50,352 nt of DNA from Bifidobacterium parmae. Lineage in GTDB: Bacteria; Actinomycetota; Actinomycetes; Actinomycetales; Bifidobacteriaceae. The stretch lies in the NCBI RefSeq assembly GCF_002860365.1, contig NZ_NMWT01000001.1, positions 150,568 through 200,919 on the forward strand, read 5' to 3'. This document shows, piece by piece, positions 24,374 through 39,041 of this stretch (within the stretch, counting starts at the first letter, position 1; every line of letters begins with the position of its first letter). The notes beneath the pieces are model-generated. The model ran no database searches. It saw only the letters and a list, made by a program, of their open reading frames with translations, and was not told the origin of the DNA. A program made the position numbers and the translations under genes.

Positions 24374-24442
24374 TGTGGAGAAACGACACCGGACGGATGG
24401 ACGGTTATCCACAATCGCACGTCGTGCGGCGTGTCATCCACA
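24374..24442. promoter_or_regulatory. Three DnaA-box-like 9-mers at about 30-bp intervals
   Basis: TTATCCACA at 24405-24413 is a perfect consensus DnaA box. TCATCCACA at 24434-24442 and, on the minus strand, TTCTCCACA at 24374-24382 each differ by one base. The starts are 31 and 29 bp apart. The first box lies in the loop of a 7-bp inverted repeat (GGTGTCG/CGACACC, 24365-24390). The cluster is directly upstream of the nuclease-like gene and inside the palindrome-bounded unit. Confidence 0.5.
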
Positions 24443-24487
24443 ATCCCGGATTTGCCGGATTCAACGGATGTCCTCTACCGTGAGGGA

Positions 24488-25534
24488 ATGAAACAGCACA
24501 AGGTGGTGAACGAGCGGATAGCACAGGCGCAACAGGAGAACCGTTGCGCGGTAGGGGACACGGACGCCCTGCGCCGGGCGATGAGGCGACGTGCCATGAC
24601 GGGCGAATTGGCGTCTCCTTACCAGAATCTGTATGTTCCGCCGGACTATTGGGCGCAGTTGAACGAGTGCCAGCGCTCGCTGCACGTGGCGCGAGGCTTG
24701 GCGCGCCTGCATCCCACGTGGGTGTTCGCGGGGATCACTGCCGCGGACGTCCACGGATTCGAACACTCGTGGAACGTCCATGACCAATCCGTCTACGTCG
24801 CGAACGCGGAGGGGAGGAAGATCTCGAACAGGTCCGAGTTGTCTCGGCGAATGCCGGGAGAGGGATATCGCCGTTCCAACCGGTCAGGGGCCGACGGAGG
24901 ACGCCGGTTCACCGTGAGACGCCTCTACGTTCCATCGATTGCGCCGGTATCGGTGAACGGCATCATGGTGACTGATGCGGCCCGAACGCTGATCGACTGC
25001 GGTCTGAGCCTGCCGTTCCGTTTCGCGCTGCCGATGTTCGATTCCGCGGCGCGCAAAGGCATGGACGTGAACGAGGTGGAGCGGTCGTGCAAGGGGCTGC
25101 ATGATGATCGCGCCCCTATCGAAATGCTGTTGCGATATGTTGACGCGGCCAGCGAGAACGGAGGGGAATCGATGGTTCGCGCGTTCATCATCGACAACGG
25201 GTTCGTCGTGCCGGAGCTGCAGGTCGAGTTCCACGATCCCACGTATCCCGTGCGACGGTATCGTGTCGACTTCCTGTGGAGACTGCATGACGGCCGCATG
25301 ATCGTGCTGGAATACGACGGCATGGCCAAATACGAGAATCCCGCGATGACGCGGGGACGCACCGCCAAGCAGATACTCAACGAGCGTAACGAGCGTGATC
25401 GCGTGTTGAGGGCCGCCGGCGTCACCACGATTCTGCATTGCACGTATGAGGACGCGTTCGCGTCGAACCGGCTCTTCATGATGCTGGGGGACAACGCCGT
25501 GCCGAGAATCCGCGCCGAGGACGCCTACCGCTGA
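24488..25534 (+). CDS. DUF559/AbiEi-antitoxin-like protein with PD-(D/E)XK nuclease-type C-terminus
   Basis: The 348-residue product resembles an actinobacterial family annotated as AbiEi-type antitoxin domain or DUF559 protein. The N-terminus fits a winged helix (LRRAMRRRAMTGELASPYQNLYVPPDYWAQL). The middle has VFAGITAADVHGFEH and VTDAARTLIDCGLSLPFRFAL. The C-terminus (about 225-340) has GGESMVRAFIIDNGFVVPELQV, then YRVDFLWRLHDGRMIVLEYDG, the D...ExD pattern of Vsr-like PD-(D/E)XK folds, then RNERDRVLRAAGVTTILHCTYED. A role in DNA cleavage or defence is inferred. No toxin partner is adjacent. The start is uncertain: ATG 24488 has GAGGGA too close, and GTG 24431 has none. Confidence 0.75.
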   Translation: MKQHKVVNERIAQAQQENRCAVGDTDALRRAMRRRAMTGELASPYQNLYVPPDYWAQLNECQRSLHVARGLARLHPTWVFAGITAADVHGFEHSWNVHDQSVYVANAEGRKISNRSELSRRMPGEGYRRSNRSGADGGRRFTVRRLYVPSIAPVSVNGIMVTDAARTLIDCGLSLPFRFALPMFDSAARKGMDVNEVERSCKGLHDDRAPIEMLLRYVDAASENGGESMVRAFIIDNGFVVPELQVEFHDPTYPVRRYRVDFLWRLHDGRMIVLEYDGMAKYENPAMTRGRTAKQILNERNERDRVLRAAGVTTILHCTYEDAFASNRLFMMLGDNAVPRIRAEDAYR

Positions 25535-25540
25535 TGTGTC

Positions 25541-25585
25541 GGTGCGGTCGGTGGCGGTGCGGTCGGTGGCGGTGCGGTCGGTGGC
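25541..25585 (+). repeat. 15-bp tandem repeat, three perfect copies
   Basis: GGTGCGGTCGGTGGC is repeated three times without mismatch (25541, 25556, 25571), immediately after the nuclease-like gene and just before palindromic repeat copy B. Confidence 0.95.
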
Positions 25586-25614
25586 GGTTTCGCTGTCGCC
25601 GACCGCACCTGCCG

Positions 25615-25726
25615 CGGCGTACGTTCGGCACGGTCTTTTTGGAAGGCGTCGTCGCGAACGTACACTGAGGATTTCCCAGCGTACGTTCGCGACGATAGAT
25701 CAGGAAAATACCGTGCCGAACGTACG
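25615..25726 (-). repeat. 112-bp palindromic repeat, copy B (inverted relative to copy A)
   Basis: It has the same outer and inner arm architecture as copy A: CGTACGTTCGGCACGGT at 25618 onward, CGTCGCGAACGTAC in the middle and CCGAACGTACG at the right end. Although each copy is nearly symmetric, the asymmetric positions (GCTGGGAAATC and CCAAAAAGACC) show that B is the reverse complement of A. Confidence 0.9.
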
Positions 25727-25742
25727 CAGGTGAAACGAATCC

Positions 25743-26450
25743 CTACCGGCCGCCGGCGAAGTTGAGCTGGCGCCACGCCTCGTAGATGGCGATCGACGCG
25801 CAGTTCGTGAGGTTCAGGCTGCGCAGGCTCGGGCGCATCGGCAGCCTGACCTGCTCGGCCACGTGCGGGCCGGCCATGATGTCCATCGGATCGGGGATGT
25901 TGCCCGGCTCCGGCCCGAACAGCAGGATGTCGGTCGGCTTGTACTCGATCTCCGTGTACAGCTTCGTGGCGTGCGCGGTGAACGCGATGATGCGCGAGTT
26001 CGGCATCGACTCGACGAGGTTCTCGAAGTTCGGGTGCAATACCACGTGCGCCATGTCGTGGTAGTCGAGGCCGGCGCGGCGCAGCTTCGTGTCGCGCAGG
26101 TTGAAGCCGAGCGGCTCCACGAGGTGCAGGATCGTGCCGGTCACCGCGCACAGGCGGATCGCGGAGCCGGTGTTGCCGGGGATGCGCGGCGAGTAGTAGC
26201 ACAGGTGCGGGGTGACGGTCTCCGCCTCGGCCGCCTTCTCAGCGGTGAGCATCGCGTCGACCACGCTGATCGGATTGCCGTGCGCGTCGGTCACGAGCTC
26301 GTCCGGCCCGTAGTTCGACTTGCGGTAGCCGTATTCGAACATCTTCTCGACTTGTGCCTCCGGGTTGTCGGCAGGGTTGCCGGCCGGATTGCCGGTTTCC
26401 GGCGTGGTCTGGGCCGTGGCCCCCAGCGTCTGTTGTGCTTCGTTCGTCAT
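25743..26450 (-). CDS. trmL: tRNA (cytidine/uridine-34 2'-O)-methyltransferase, SPOUT family
   Basis: The product has 235 residues. From about residue 78 it matches TrmL. PHLCYYSPRIPGNTGSAIRLCAVTG and LHLVEPLGFNLRDTKLRRAGLDYHD are followed by DILLFGPEPGNIP. LPMRPSLRSLNLTNCASIAIYEAWRQLNF forms the knotted SAM site. TrmL methylates the wobble ribose of tRNA-Leu isoacceptors. The first 75 or so residues are an extension rich in Thr/Asn/Glu that E. coli TrmL lacks. The ATG at 26450 has no strong Shine-Dalgarno. mutY is transcribed divergently. A different SPOUT tRNA methylase is possible, but the C-terminal motif favours TrmL. Confidence 0.88.
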   Translation of the reverse strand: MTNEAQQTLGATAQTTPETGNPAGNPADNPEAQVEKMFEYGYRKSNYGPDELVTDAHGNPISVVDAMLTAEKAAEAETVTPHLCYYSPRIPGNTGSAIRLCAVTGTILHLVEPLGFNLRDTKLRRAGLDYHDMAHVVLHPNFENLVESMPNSRIIAFTAHATKLYTEIEYKPTDILLFGPEPGNIPDPMDIMAGPHVAEQVRLPMRPSLRSLNLTNCASIAIYEAWRQLNFAGGR

Positions 26451-26620
26451 AGCTGCTAAGAATATGGACGATGACCGACACGGGTGTGCGTCAATGCGGG
26501 CGTCCGCGCGTGGTTCCCGGACTCGCGTGGCTCCCAGAACGCGCCTGTGGCGGCAGAAGGAATCGCGGGCTGGGCGTCGGCGAGCGGGCTGGGCGTCGAC
26601 GAGCGGAAGGGAGCGTCGGA

Positions 26621-27658
26621 ATGGATGTCATGGGTGTTCCGGAACGGAGCCGAACCGCCCGCGTGCGCCTGCGTCTCGCCGCATGGTGGGAGGCGAACGC
26701 GCGCGACCTGCCGTGGCGGTTCGGCCGCGCGACGCCGTGGGGGATCCTCGTCTCGGAGGTGATGAGCCAGCAGACGCAGATGAGCCGCGTCGTGCCGTAT
26801 TGGACCGCGTGGATGGAGCGGTGGCCGGACGCCGCCGCGCTCGCCGCCGCCCCGAAATCCGACGTGATTGGCGCGTGGGGGCGTCTCGGCTACCCGCGCC
26901 GCGCCCTGCGGCTGCAGGAGTGCGCGCGCGTCGTCGCCGGCGCGTGCGGCGACGAGCTGCCGCGCACGTACGACGCGTTGGTCGCGCTGCCCGGCGTCGG
27001 CGACTATACGGCGAGCGCGGTGATGAGCTTCGCGTACGGCGAGCGGATCGCCGTGGTCGACACGAACATCCGTCGCGTTCTTTCGCGCGTGTTCGCGGGG
27101 GAGGAGTCGCGCGGCGGCGCGGCGAGCGCGGCGGAGCGCGCGCTCGCGGCCGCCGTCCTGCCGGGCGATGACGGGAGCGATGGTGCGGGAAGCGATGATG
27201 ACGATGATGTTCCACGCGATGTTTCACGGGATTCCGGTGATGTTCCACATGATGTTTCACGCGATGGCTCGCGCATCCCCTCCGTCATGTGGAACCAGTC
27301 GGTGATGGAGTTGGGCGCGCTCGTGTGTACGGCGAAGAACCCGTTGTGCGGGCATTGCCCGGTGCGCGACGACTGCGCGTTCCTCGCCGCGGGGCGGCCC
27401 GGATTGGGGGAGCGGCGCACGCGTCCCCGGCAGCGGTTCCGGGGCACGGACCGTCAGGTGCGCGGCATCGTCCTCGACGCGTTGCGCGGACTGCCGGCCG
27501 CGTCCGAACAGTCCGCCGGACGTGCGTCCGTGCTGGAGCGTGCGACGGTCGAAACGTTGTGGAAGGACCATGCGCAGCTCGACCGGTGCGTGGCGAGCCT
27601 CGACGAGGATGGTCTGATCGAGATCCTGCCCGGCGGCGCGATTCGTCTGCCGCGATAG
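26621..27658 (+). CDS. mutY: A/G-specific adenine glycosylase with internal acidic insertion
   Basis: The product has 345 residues. The DNA glycosylase core has PWRFGRATPWGILVSEVMSQQTQMSRV with the catalytic Glu, helix-hairpin-helix LPGVGDYTASAVMSF, and catalytic Asp in VVDTNIRRVL. The 4Fe-4S ligands are C-x6-C-x2-C-x5-C in CTAKNPLCGHCPVRDDC. MutY removes adenine opposite 8-oxoguanine. Residues about 180-225 are an unusual Gly/Asp/Ser insertion (GDDGSDGAGSDDDDDVPRDV) between the catalytic Asp and the cluster, built partly from a 33-bp repeat. The C-terminus is shorter than in MutY with a full MutT-like domain. ATG 26621 follows GGAAGGGAGCG; the frame is open from 26471. Confidence 0.9.
   Translation: MDVMGVPERSRTARVRLRLAAWWEANARDLPWRFGRATPWGILVSEVMSQQTQMSRVVPYWTAWMERWPDAAALAAAPKSDVIGAWGRLGYPRRALRLQECARVVAGACGDELPRTYDALVALPGVGDYTASAVMSFAYGERIAVVDTNIRRVLSRVFAGEESRGGAASAAERALAAAVLPGDDGSDGAGSDDDDDVPRDVSRDSGDVPHDVSRDGSRIPSVMWNQSVMELGALVCTAKNPLCGHCPVRDDCAFLAAGRPGLGERRTRPRQRFRGTDRQVRGIVLDALRGLPAASEQSAGRASVLERATVETLWKDHAQLDRCVASLDEDGLIEILPGGAIRLPR
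27208..27261 (+). repeat. 33-bp in-frame duplication inside mutY
   Basis: TGTTCCACGCGATGTTTCACG at 27208-27228 recurs as TGTTCCACATGATGTTTCACG at 27241-27261. It encodes VPRDVSRD and VPHDVSRD. Each copy has TGTTCCAC and TGTTTCAC, half-sites of the ParB consensus, all in the same direction. Confidence 0.85.
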
Positions 27659-27671
27659 ACTGGGACGCATT

Positions 27672-28349
27672 ATGGCACAGGGCAAGTCGGGTATGGGCAG
27701 GTCGGGTACGCAGCGCACGCGCAGGCCGGGCGGACGCAAGCTGAGCAAACGGCAGCGTGCGGTCTATCGTCGGCGTCGCATCGTCGTCGGCGTCGCGCTG
27801 CTGGTCGCGCTCGCGCTCGTCGTGTTCTGCGGGTACAGCCTGTCGCGCGGCGTGGGCGCGGTGTGGGGCGCGACGTACGGCAGCGTGGACCGTGCCGCGC
27901 TGGAACGCGACACGACGCCCACGCCGCATCGCACCACCGGCGTGAAGGACTGCTCCGCGAAGGACACGCGCCTGTCGCTCACCGCGAAGTCCGCGACGGT
28001 GGCGGTCGGCGGTTCGATGGAGTTCGTCGCGACGATCGAGCATGACGGCGCGGATTCGTGTCTGATCGACGCGTCCGATTCGGGGCGTGTGCTCACGATC
28101 ACGTCGGCCGACGGCAAGGACACGGTGTGGACGTCCGACTCGTGCCCGGCGGACGCGAGGATGCTGCTCATGGCGAAGGGCGACAAGGACGTGCAGACGC
28201 TCACGTGGGGCGCGAACCGCACGGGCTCGGAGTGCGTGGAGAACCAGGACGATCTGCCGAAGGTGGACCGCGGCGCGTACGTCGCGCGGCTGAGTCTCAG
28301 GAACGCCCCCAAGGTCGTCAGCGAGAAGGTCACCATCGAAGTCCAATAG
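27672..28349 (+). CDS. Uncharacterised single-pass membrane protein
   Basis: The 225-residue product is of no family I recognise. The first 36 residues are strongly basic (KLSKRQRAVYRRRR). One TM follows at about 37-57 (IVVGVALLVALALVVFCGYSL). The outside part (about 80-225) contains three cysteines (CSAKD, SCLIDAS, SCPAD) plus ECVEN. Strand-rich stretches such as LSLTAKSATVAVGGSMEFVATIEH suggest an Ig-like fold with disulfides. It starts 13 nt after mutY, so the two are probably co-transcribed. The Shine-Dalgarno is weak (CTGGGA). Confidence 0.7.
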   Translation: MAQGKSGMGRSGTQRTRRPGGRKLSKRQRAVYRRRRIVVGVALLVALALVVFCGYSLSRGVGAVWGATYGSVDRAALERDTTPTPHRTTGVKDCSAKDTRLSLTAKSATVAVGGSMEFVATIEHDGADSCLIDASDSGRVLTITSADGKDTVWTSDSCPADARMLLMAKGDKDVQTLTWGANRTGSECVENQDDLPKVDRGAYVARLSLRNAPKVVSEKVTIEVQ

Positions 28350-28409
28350 GCCACGCGCCCCCAGCGCGAGACCTTGCCTCCCCGGAGGGAGTCGTGATGG
28401 GGTGGATCT

Positions 28410-28559
28410 GTGTCGCCCCCGCTGACGGGGGCTGGCGAGCCCGGACGATGTGCAGACGCGCCGTCTTGAGGTGTCGCCCCCGCTGGCGGGGGCTGGCGTG
28501 GATGACGGCGTTCTGGAATTGGCTGACGTAGGTGTCGCCCCCGCTGGCGGGGGCTGGCG
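28410..28559. CRISPR. CRISPR-like mini-array: three 28-bp repeats, two 33-bp spacers
   Basis: Repeats at 28410-28437, 28471-28498 and 28532-28559 begin GTGTCGCCCCCGCTG and end GGGGGCTGGCG. Copies 2 and 3 are identical; copy 1 has one change (GAC for GGC). The period is exactly 61 bp and the two spacers (28438-28470, 28499-28531) are unrelated to each other. The 28/33 geometry and the hairpin repeat fit type I-E arrays. Against this, the repeat core also occurs in the dispersed elements of this window (for example at 5315), copy 3 runs into such an element, and no cas genes are here. I see it as undecided. Confidence 0.35.
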
Positions 28560-28703
28560 GCCTTTGGCCGACTGGGGGTGGTTGCGGTCGGTGGCCACCT
28601 TCGGTCGCGCTGCGCGCGCCAGCTCCAGCCGGCGGGAACGGGAATGAAGACGTGCGCCCGTTTGAGCGGGCGGGGCGGGAAAGTCCTTACATACCGCTAT
28701 TCT

Positions 28704-28731
28704 TTGTAATTTGCATACGGTGTGTCATATT
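28704..28731 (+). promoter_or_regulatory. Possible rpoB promoter
   Basis: TTGTAA (28704-28709) and CATATT (28726-28731) are 16 nt apart in a locally AT-rich patch about 100 nt before the rpoB start. This is the only reasonable -35/-10 pair I see in the 482-bp gap between the membrane-protein gene and rpoB. The gap otherwise holds the CRISPR-like repeats and a partial dispersed element up to about 28625. Confidence 0.35.
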
Positions 28732-28831
28732 GCGGGCATGCCTCCACACAACGAAGCTCGCATAGGCATATGGTGGCCATGCTTGCTTCGACGGGGAAAA
28801 CGAACACATAGCGAGCGATAAGGAACGTCCA

Positions 28832-32395
<3,564 letters not shown>

Positions 32396-32442
32396 GACCC
32401 ATCGAGAACCGTAAGCAAGCGTAAGTAAGGACGAAAACAACA

Positions 32443-36600
<4,158 letters not shown>

Positions 36601-36681
36601 GAGCGGGTCTCCGTCCGGTCGGATGGTCGGGTATAGGACCTTATATATAGGACCTCCGGGAACCGGATGAGAGGGTCATCC

Positions 36682-36724
36682 ACGGGCCGGTGGCACATGC
36701 CTCACGCATGTGCCACCGGCCCGT
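36682..36724 (+). terminator. Very strong hairpin after rpoC
   Basis: ACGGGCCGGTGGCACATGC (36682-36700) pairs perfectly over 19 bp with 36706-36724 around a CTCAC loop. The sequence after it is TCCGTTA, with no T-tract. It lies 81 nt after the rpoC stop and is probably the rpoBC terminator. A direct repeat TATAGGACC lies between stop and hairpin. Confidence 0.75.
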
Positions 36725-36738
36725 TCCGTTATGCGCCG

Positions 36739-37107
36739 GACCACCCCCAGTCGGCTTCGCCGACAGCCCCCGCCGGCGGGGGCGGTGTTCCTCCCGCTGG
36801 CGGGAGGTGGCGCGTAGCGTCGGAGGGTGGTCCGCGGGCGGCACCGGGGTCCGTCGGATGGCGGGGGCGGTGTTGCCTCCCGCTGGCGGGAGGTGGCGCG
36901 CAGCGTCGGAGGGTGGTCGGCGGTCGGCCCGGGGAACGGCCTGTTCCGTTGGCGGGCCACCCCCAGTCGGCTTCGCCGACAGCCCTCGCCGGCGGGGGGC
37001 GGTGTTGTCTCCCGCTGGCGGGAGGTGGCGCGTAGCGCCGGAGGGTGGTTCGCGGTCGGCCCTAGGGTGGTCGGCGGGCGGCCCGGGGAACGGCCCGTTC
37101 CGTTACG
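36739..37107. repeat. Cluster of five dispersed GC-rich repeat units
   Basis: In order: a reverse unit (36739-36782), two forward units (about 36790-36832 and 36876-36918), a reverse unit (36956-36999) and a forward unit (about 37008-37050). Two copies of a 35-bp linker beginning GTCGGC and ending GAACGGCCYGTTCCGTT lie at about 36919-36951 and 37068-37104. They fill most of the 722-bp gap between rpoC and the kinase gene. I see no gene here; the kinase promoter should lie between 37107 and 37322. Confidence 0.85.
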
Positions 37108-37322
37108 TGAGATGGTCCGCGATGTTACGGAATGTCGCCTAAACGACACCTCGGCCGCCCGTAATCGTTTACATCTCTAGAGTTTGTCGGTTTTCCGGGG
37201 TACTGTTGGCTTCAGTGTCGCCAGAGGTATGCGTGGGATGTTGTTCGTACTCGCCGCCGACGGCGTGAACGTAATGGAGAACGAGCAACTTAGAGATGAG
37301 AAGTTGAGAAGGGGCCGCGCGT

Positions 37323-39041
37323 ATGGTGGCTGAAAACACGCTTGTCGGCAAGCGCTACCGCATCCTGACGCAGATCGGCAAGGGCGGCATGTCGACCGTC
37401 TATCTGGCGTTGGATTCGTCGCTGAACAAGCAGTGGGCGATCAAGGAGATCAGGAACGTCTCCGACCCCGTCCAGCGTGATCTGGTGATCAAGAGCCTCA
37501 CGGTCGAGGCGAACATGATCAAGCGTTTCGACCATCCGGCGATCCCGCGCATCGTCGACCTGATCGAGGAGAAGGGCTCGCTGTTCGTCGTCATGGACTT
37601 CGTCGAAGGCCAGACGCTGTCGAGCCTACTCAAGAAGGAGGGGCCGCAGAAGGAGAAGGACGTCGTCGACTGGGGCATCCAGCTGTGCGACGTGCTCGAC
37701 TACCTGCACCGCCGCAAGCCGCCGGTCGTGTTCCGCGACATGAAGCCGTCGAACGTGATGCTCACGCCCGACGGTTCCGTCAAGCTCATCGACTTTGGCA
37801 TCGCGCTGGAGATCGGCAAGGGCGAGCGCCCGCTCATCGGCGACAACCGCCAGCTCGGCACGCCGGGCTTCGGCGCCCCCGAACAGTTCGACGAGAACGG
37901 CGTCGTCGACCAGCGCACCGACATCTACGCGCTCGGCGCGACCCTGTTCTACCTGCTCACCGGCTCGCACCCGCGCAAGAACGGCATCGTGCCGATCCGC
38001 CAGATCCGTCCGGAACTGAGCGAGGGCCTGGAGCGCGTGATCGCGAAGGCGACGCGCAAGGATCCGAACGAGCGCTACAACTCGTGCGCCGAGTTCGCGT
38101 ACGCGCTGCGCCACTACACCGAGGAGGACACCGCCCACCGCAACGCGTTGCTCACCAAGTGGCGCGGCTTCCTCGGCACGGCGATCGCCTCGGTCGTGTG
38201 CCTCGCGCTTTCCGGCGGCATGCTGCTGCTCGCCAACCACGCGCAGAACACCGACTACGACTACTGGATGGCGCAGGGCGCGCAGAACTCCGACGACACC
38301 GCCTCGCAGGACGCCTACCTCAAAGCCATCGACATCAAGCCGGGCAGCACGGAGCCGTACAAGAAGCTCATCACTCGTTACACGGCGGACGGCAGCTTCA
38401 CCGACAAGGAGGAGCGCGTCTACAACACGGCGATCACCACGCATTCCTCCGACCTCGCGAAGGACGAGAACGCGTGGGCCGATCTGAGCTACGCGACCGG
38501 CCGCATGTACTGGTACTACTACTCCGGTTCGCGCATCAAGTCCGCCGGATCCTCGTCCGACGCCGACCCGCTGCGCTACGCGCGCATCCGCGCCGCCTCG
38601 CAGTGGATGCACAACGCCTCGTCGGACAAGGGCTACAAGAACGCATCCGTCGCGAAGATGTACGCCGACATCGCCGACTTCAACACGCAGATCGTGCCGC
38701 TCATCAACGAGGGCAACGACGGCGGCAAGTACAAGCCGTACTTCAACAAGCTCAAGGACCTCGTCGACTCCGCCGATCAGGAGGACAACGACGTGATCCG
38801 TCTTGAGGCCTCGAACCTCGCGCTCGACGCGCTGCGCGTCTACCCGCGCAAGTTCCGCGCCGACGGCATCGGACAGCGCGACATGGCCGATCTGGCCCGC
38901 AAGGCCAACGATCTGGCCGGCAAGGTCGAGCCCACCACCGACGCGCAGGACAAGTCCCAGCAGGAGGCCGTCGAGGCCTATCAACCCACGATCGAAGCGA
39001 TCAACAACGCCTTCGTCGATATCAAGGGGGATGCCAAGTGA
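37323..39041 (+). CDS. Transmembrane Ser/Thr protein kinase with extracellular helical domain
   Basis: The product has 572 residues. The kinase domain (about 12-270) has the glycine loop GKGGMSTVYLA, catalytic Lys41, and catalytic loop FRDMKPSNVM (Asp139). It also has DFG at 157-159 and APE in GTPGFGAPEQF. One TM lies at about 281-303. The outside region (about 304-572) is helical, with TPR-like pairs such as QDAYLKAIDIKPGSTEPYKKLI, unlike the PASTA domains of PknB. It should sense an envelope signal and phosphorylate cytoplasmic targets. The HRD histidine is replaced by Phe, a tolerated variant. AAGGGG lies upstream of the ATG. The next gene overlaps by 4 nt, so the operon is tightly coupled. 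Confidence 0.9.
   Translation: MVAENTLVGKRYRILTQIGKGGMSTVYLALDSSLNKQWAIKEIRNVSDPVQRDLVIKSLTVEANMIKRFDHPAIPRIVDLIEEKGSLFVVMDFVEGQTLSSLLKKEGPQKEKDVVDWGIQLCDVLDYLHRRKPPVVFRDMKPSNVMLTPDGSVKLIDFGIALEIGKGERPLIGDNRQLGTPGFGAPEQFDENGVVDQRTDIYALGATLFYLLTGSHPRKNGIVPIRQIRPELSEGLERVIAKATRKDPNERYNSCAEFAYALRHYTEEDTAHRNALLTKWRGFLGTAIASVVCLALSGGMLLLANHAQNTDYDYWMAQGAQNSDDTASQDAYLKAIDIKPGSTEPYKKLITRYTADGSFTDKEERVYNTAITTHSSDLAKDENAWADLSYATGRMYWYYYSGSRIKSAGSSSDADPLRYARIRAASQWMHNASSDKGYKNASVAKMYADIADFNTQIVPLINEGNDGGKYKPYFNKLKDLVDSADQEDNDVIRLEASNLALDALRVYPRKFRADGIGQRDMADLARKANDLAGKVEPTTDAQDKSQQEAVEAYQPTIEAINNAFVDIKGDAK

Larger units (their letters stand above)
24221..25726. mobile_element. Candidate 1.5-kb unit: nuclease-like gene between inverted palindromic repeats
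   Basis: Two 112-bp palindromic repeats in opposite orientation bound a single gene (24488-25534). No transposase, integrase or clear target duplication is seen, so mobility is an inference from the terminal inverted repeats. The regular flanking genes (the two-TM protein and trmL) are unrelated to the cargo. The copies could alternatively be independent MITE-like insertions. Confidence 0.45.

Noticed and set aside
24087-24491. Open frames across the palindromic repeat A that resemble one read from repeat B
   Set aside because: The protein-level similarity (VRSARYFP...SRTYAGKSSVYVRDD) comes only from translating the two copies of the non-coding palindrome.
37160-37210. A -35/-10 promoter for the kinase operon
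   Set aside because: Candidate hexamers (TTGTCG, TACTGT) have the wrong spacing, so no pair could be supported.
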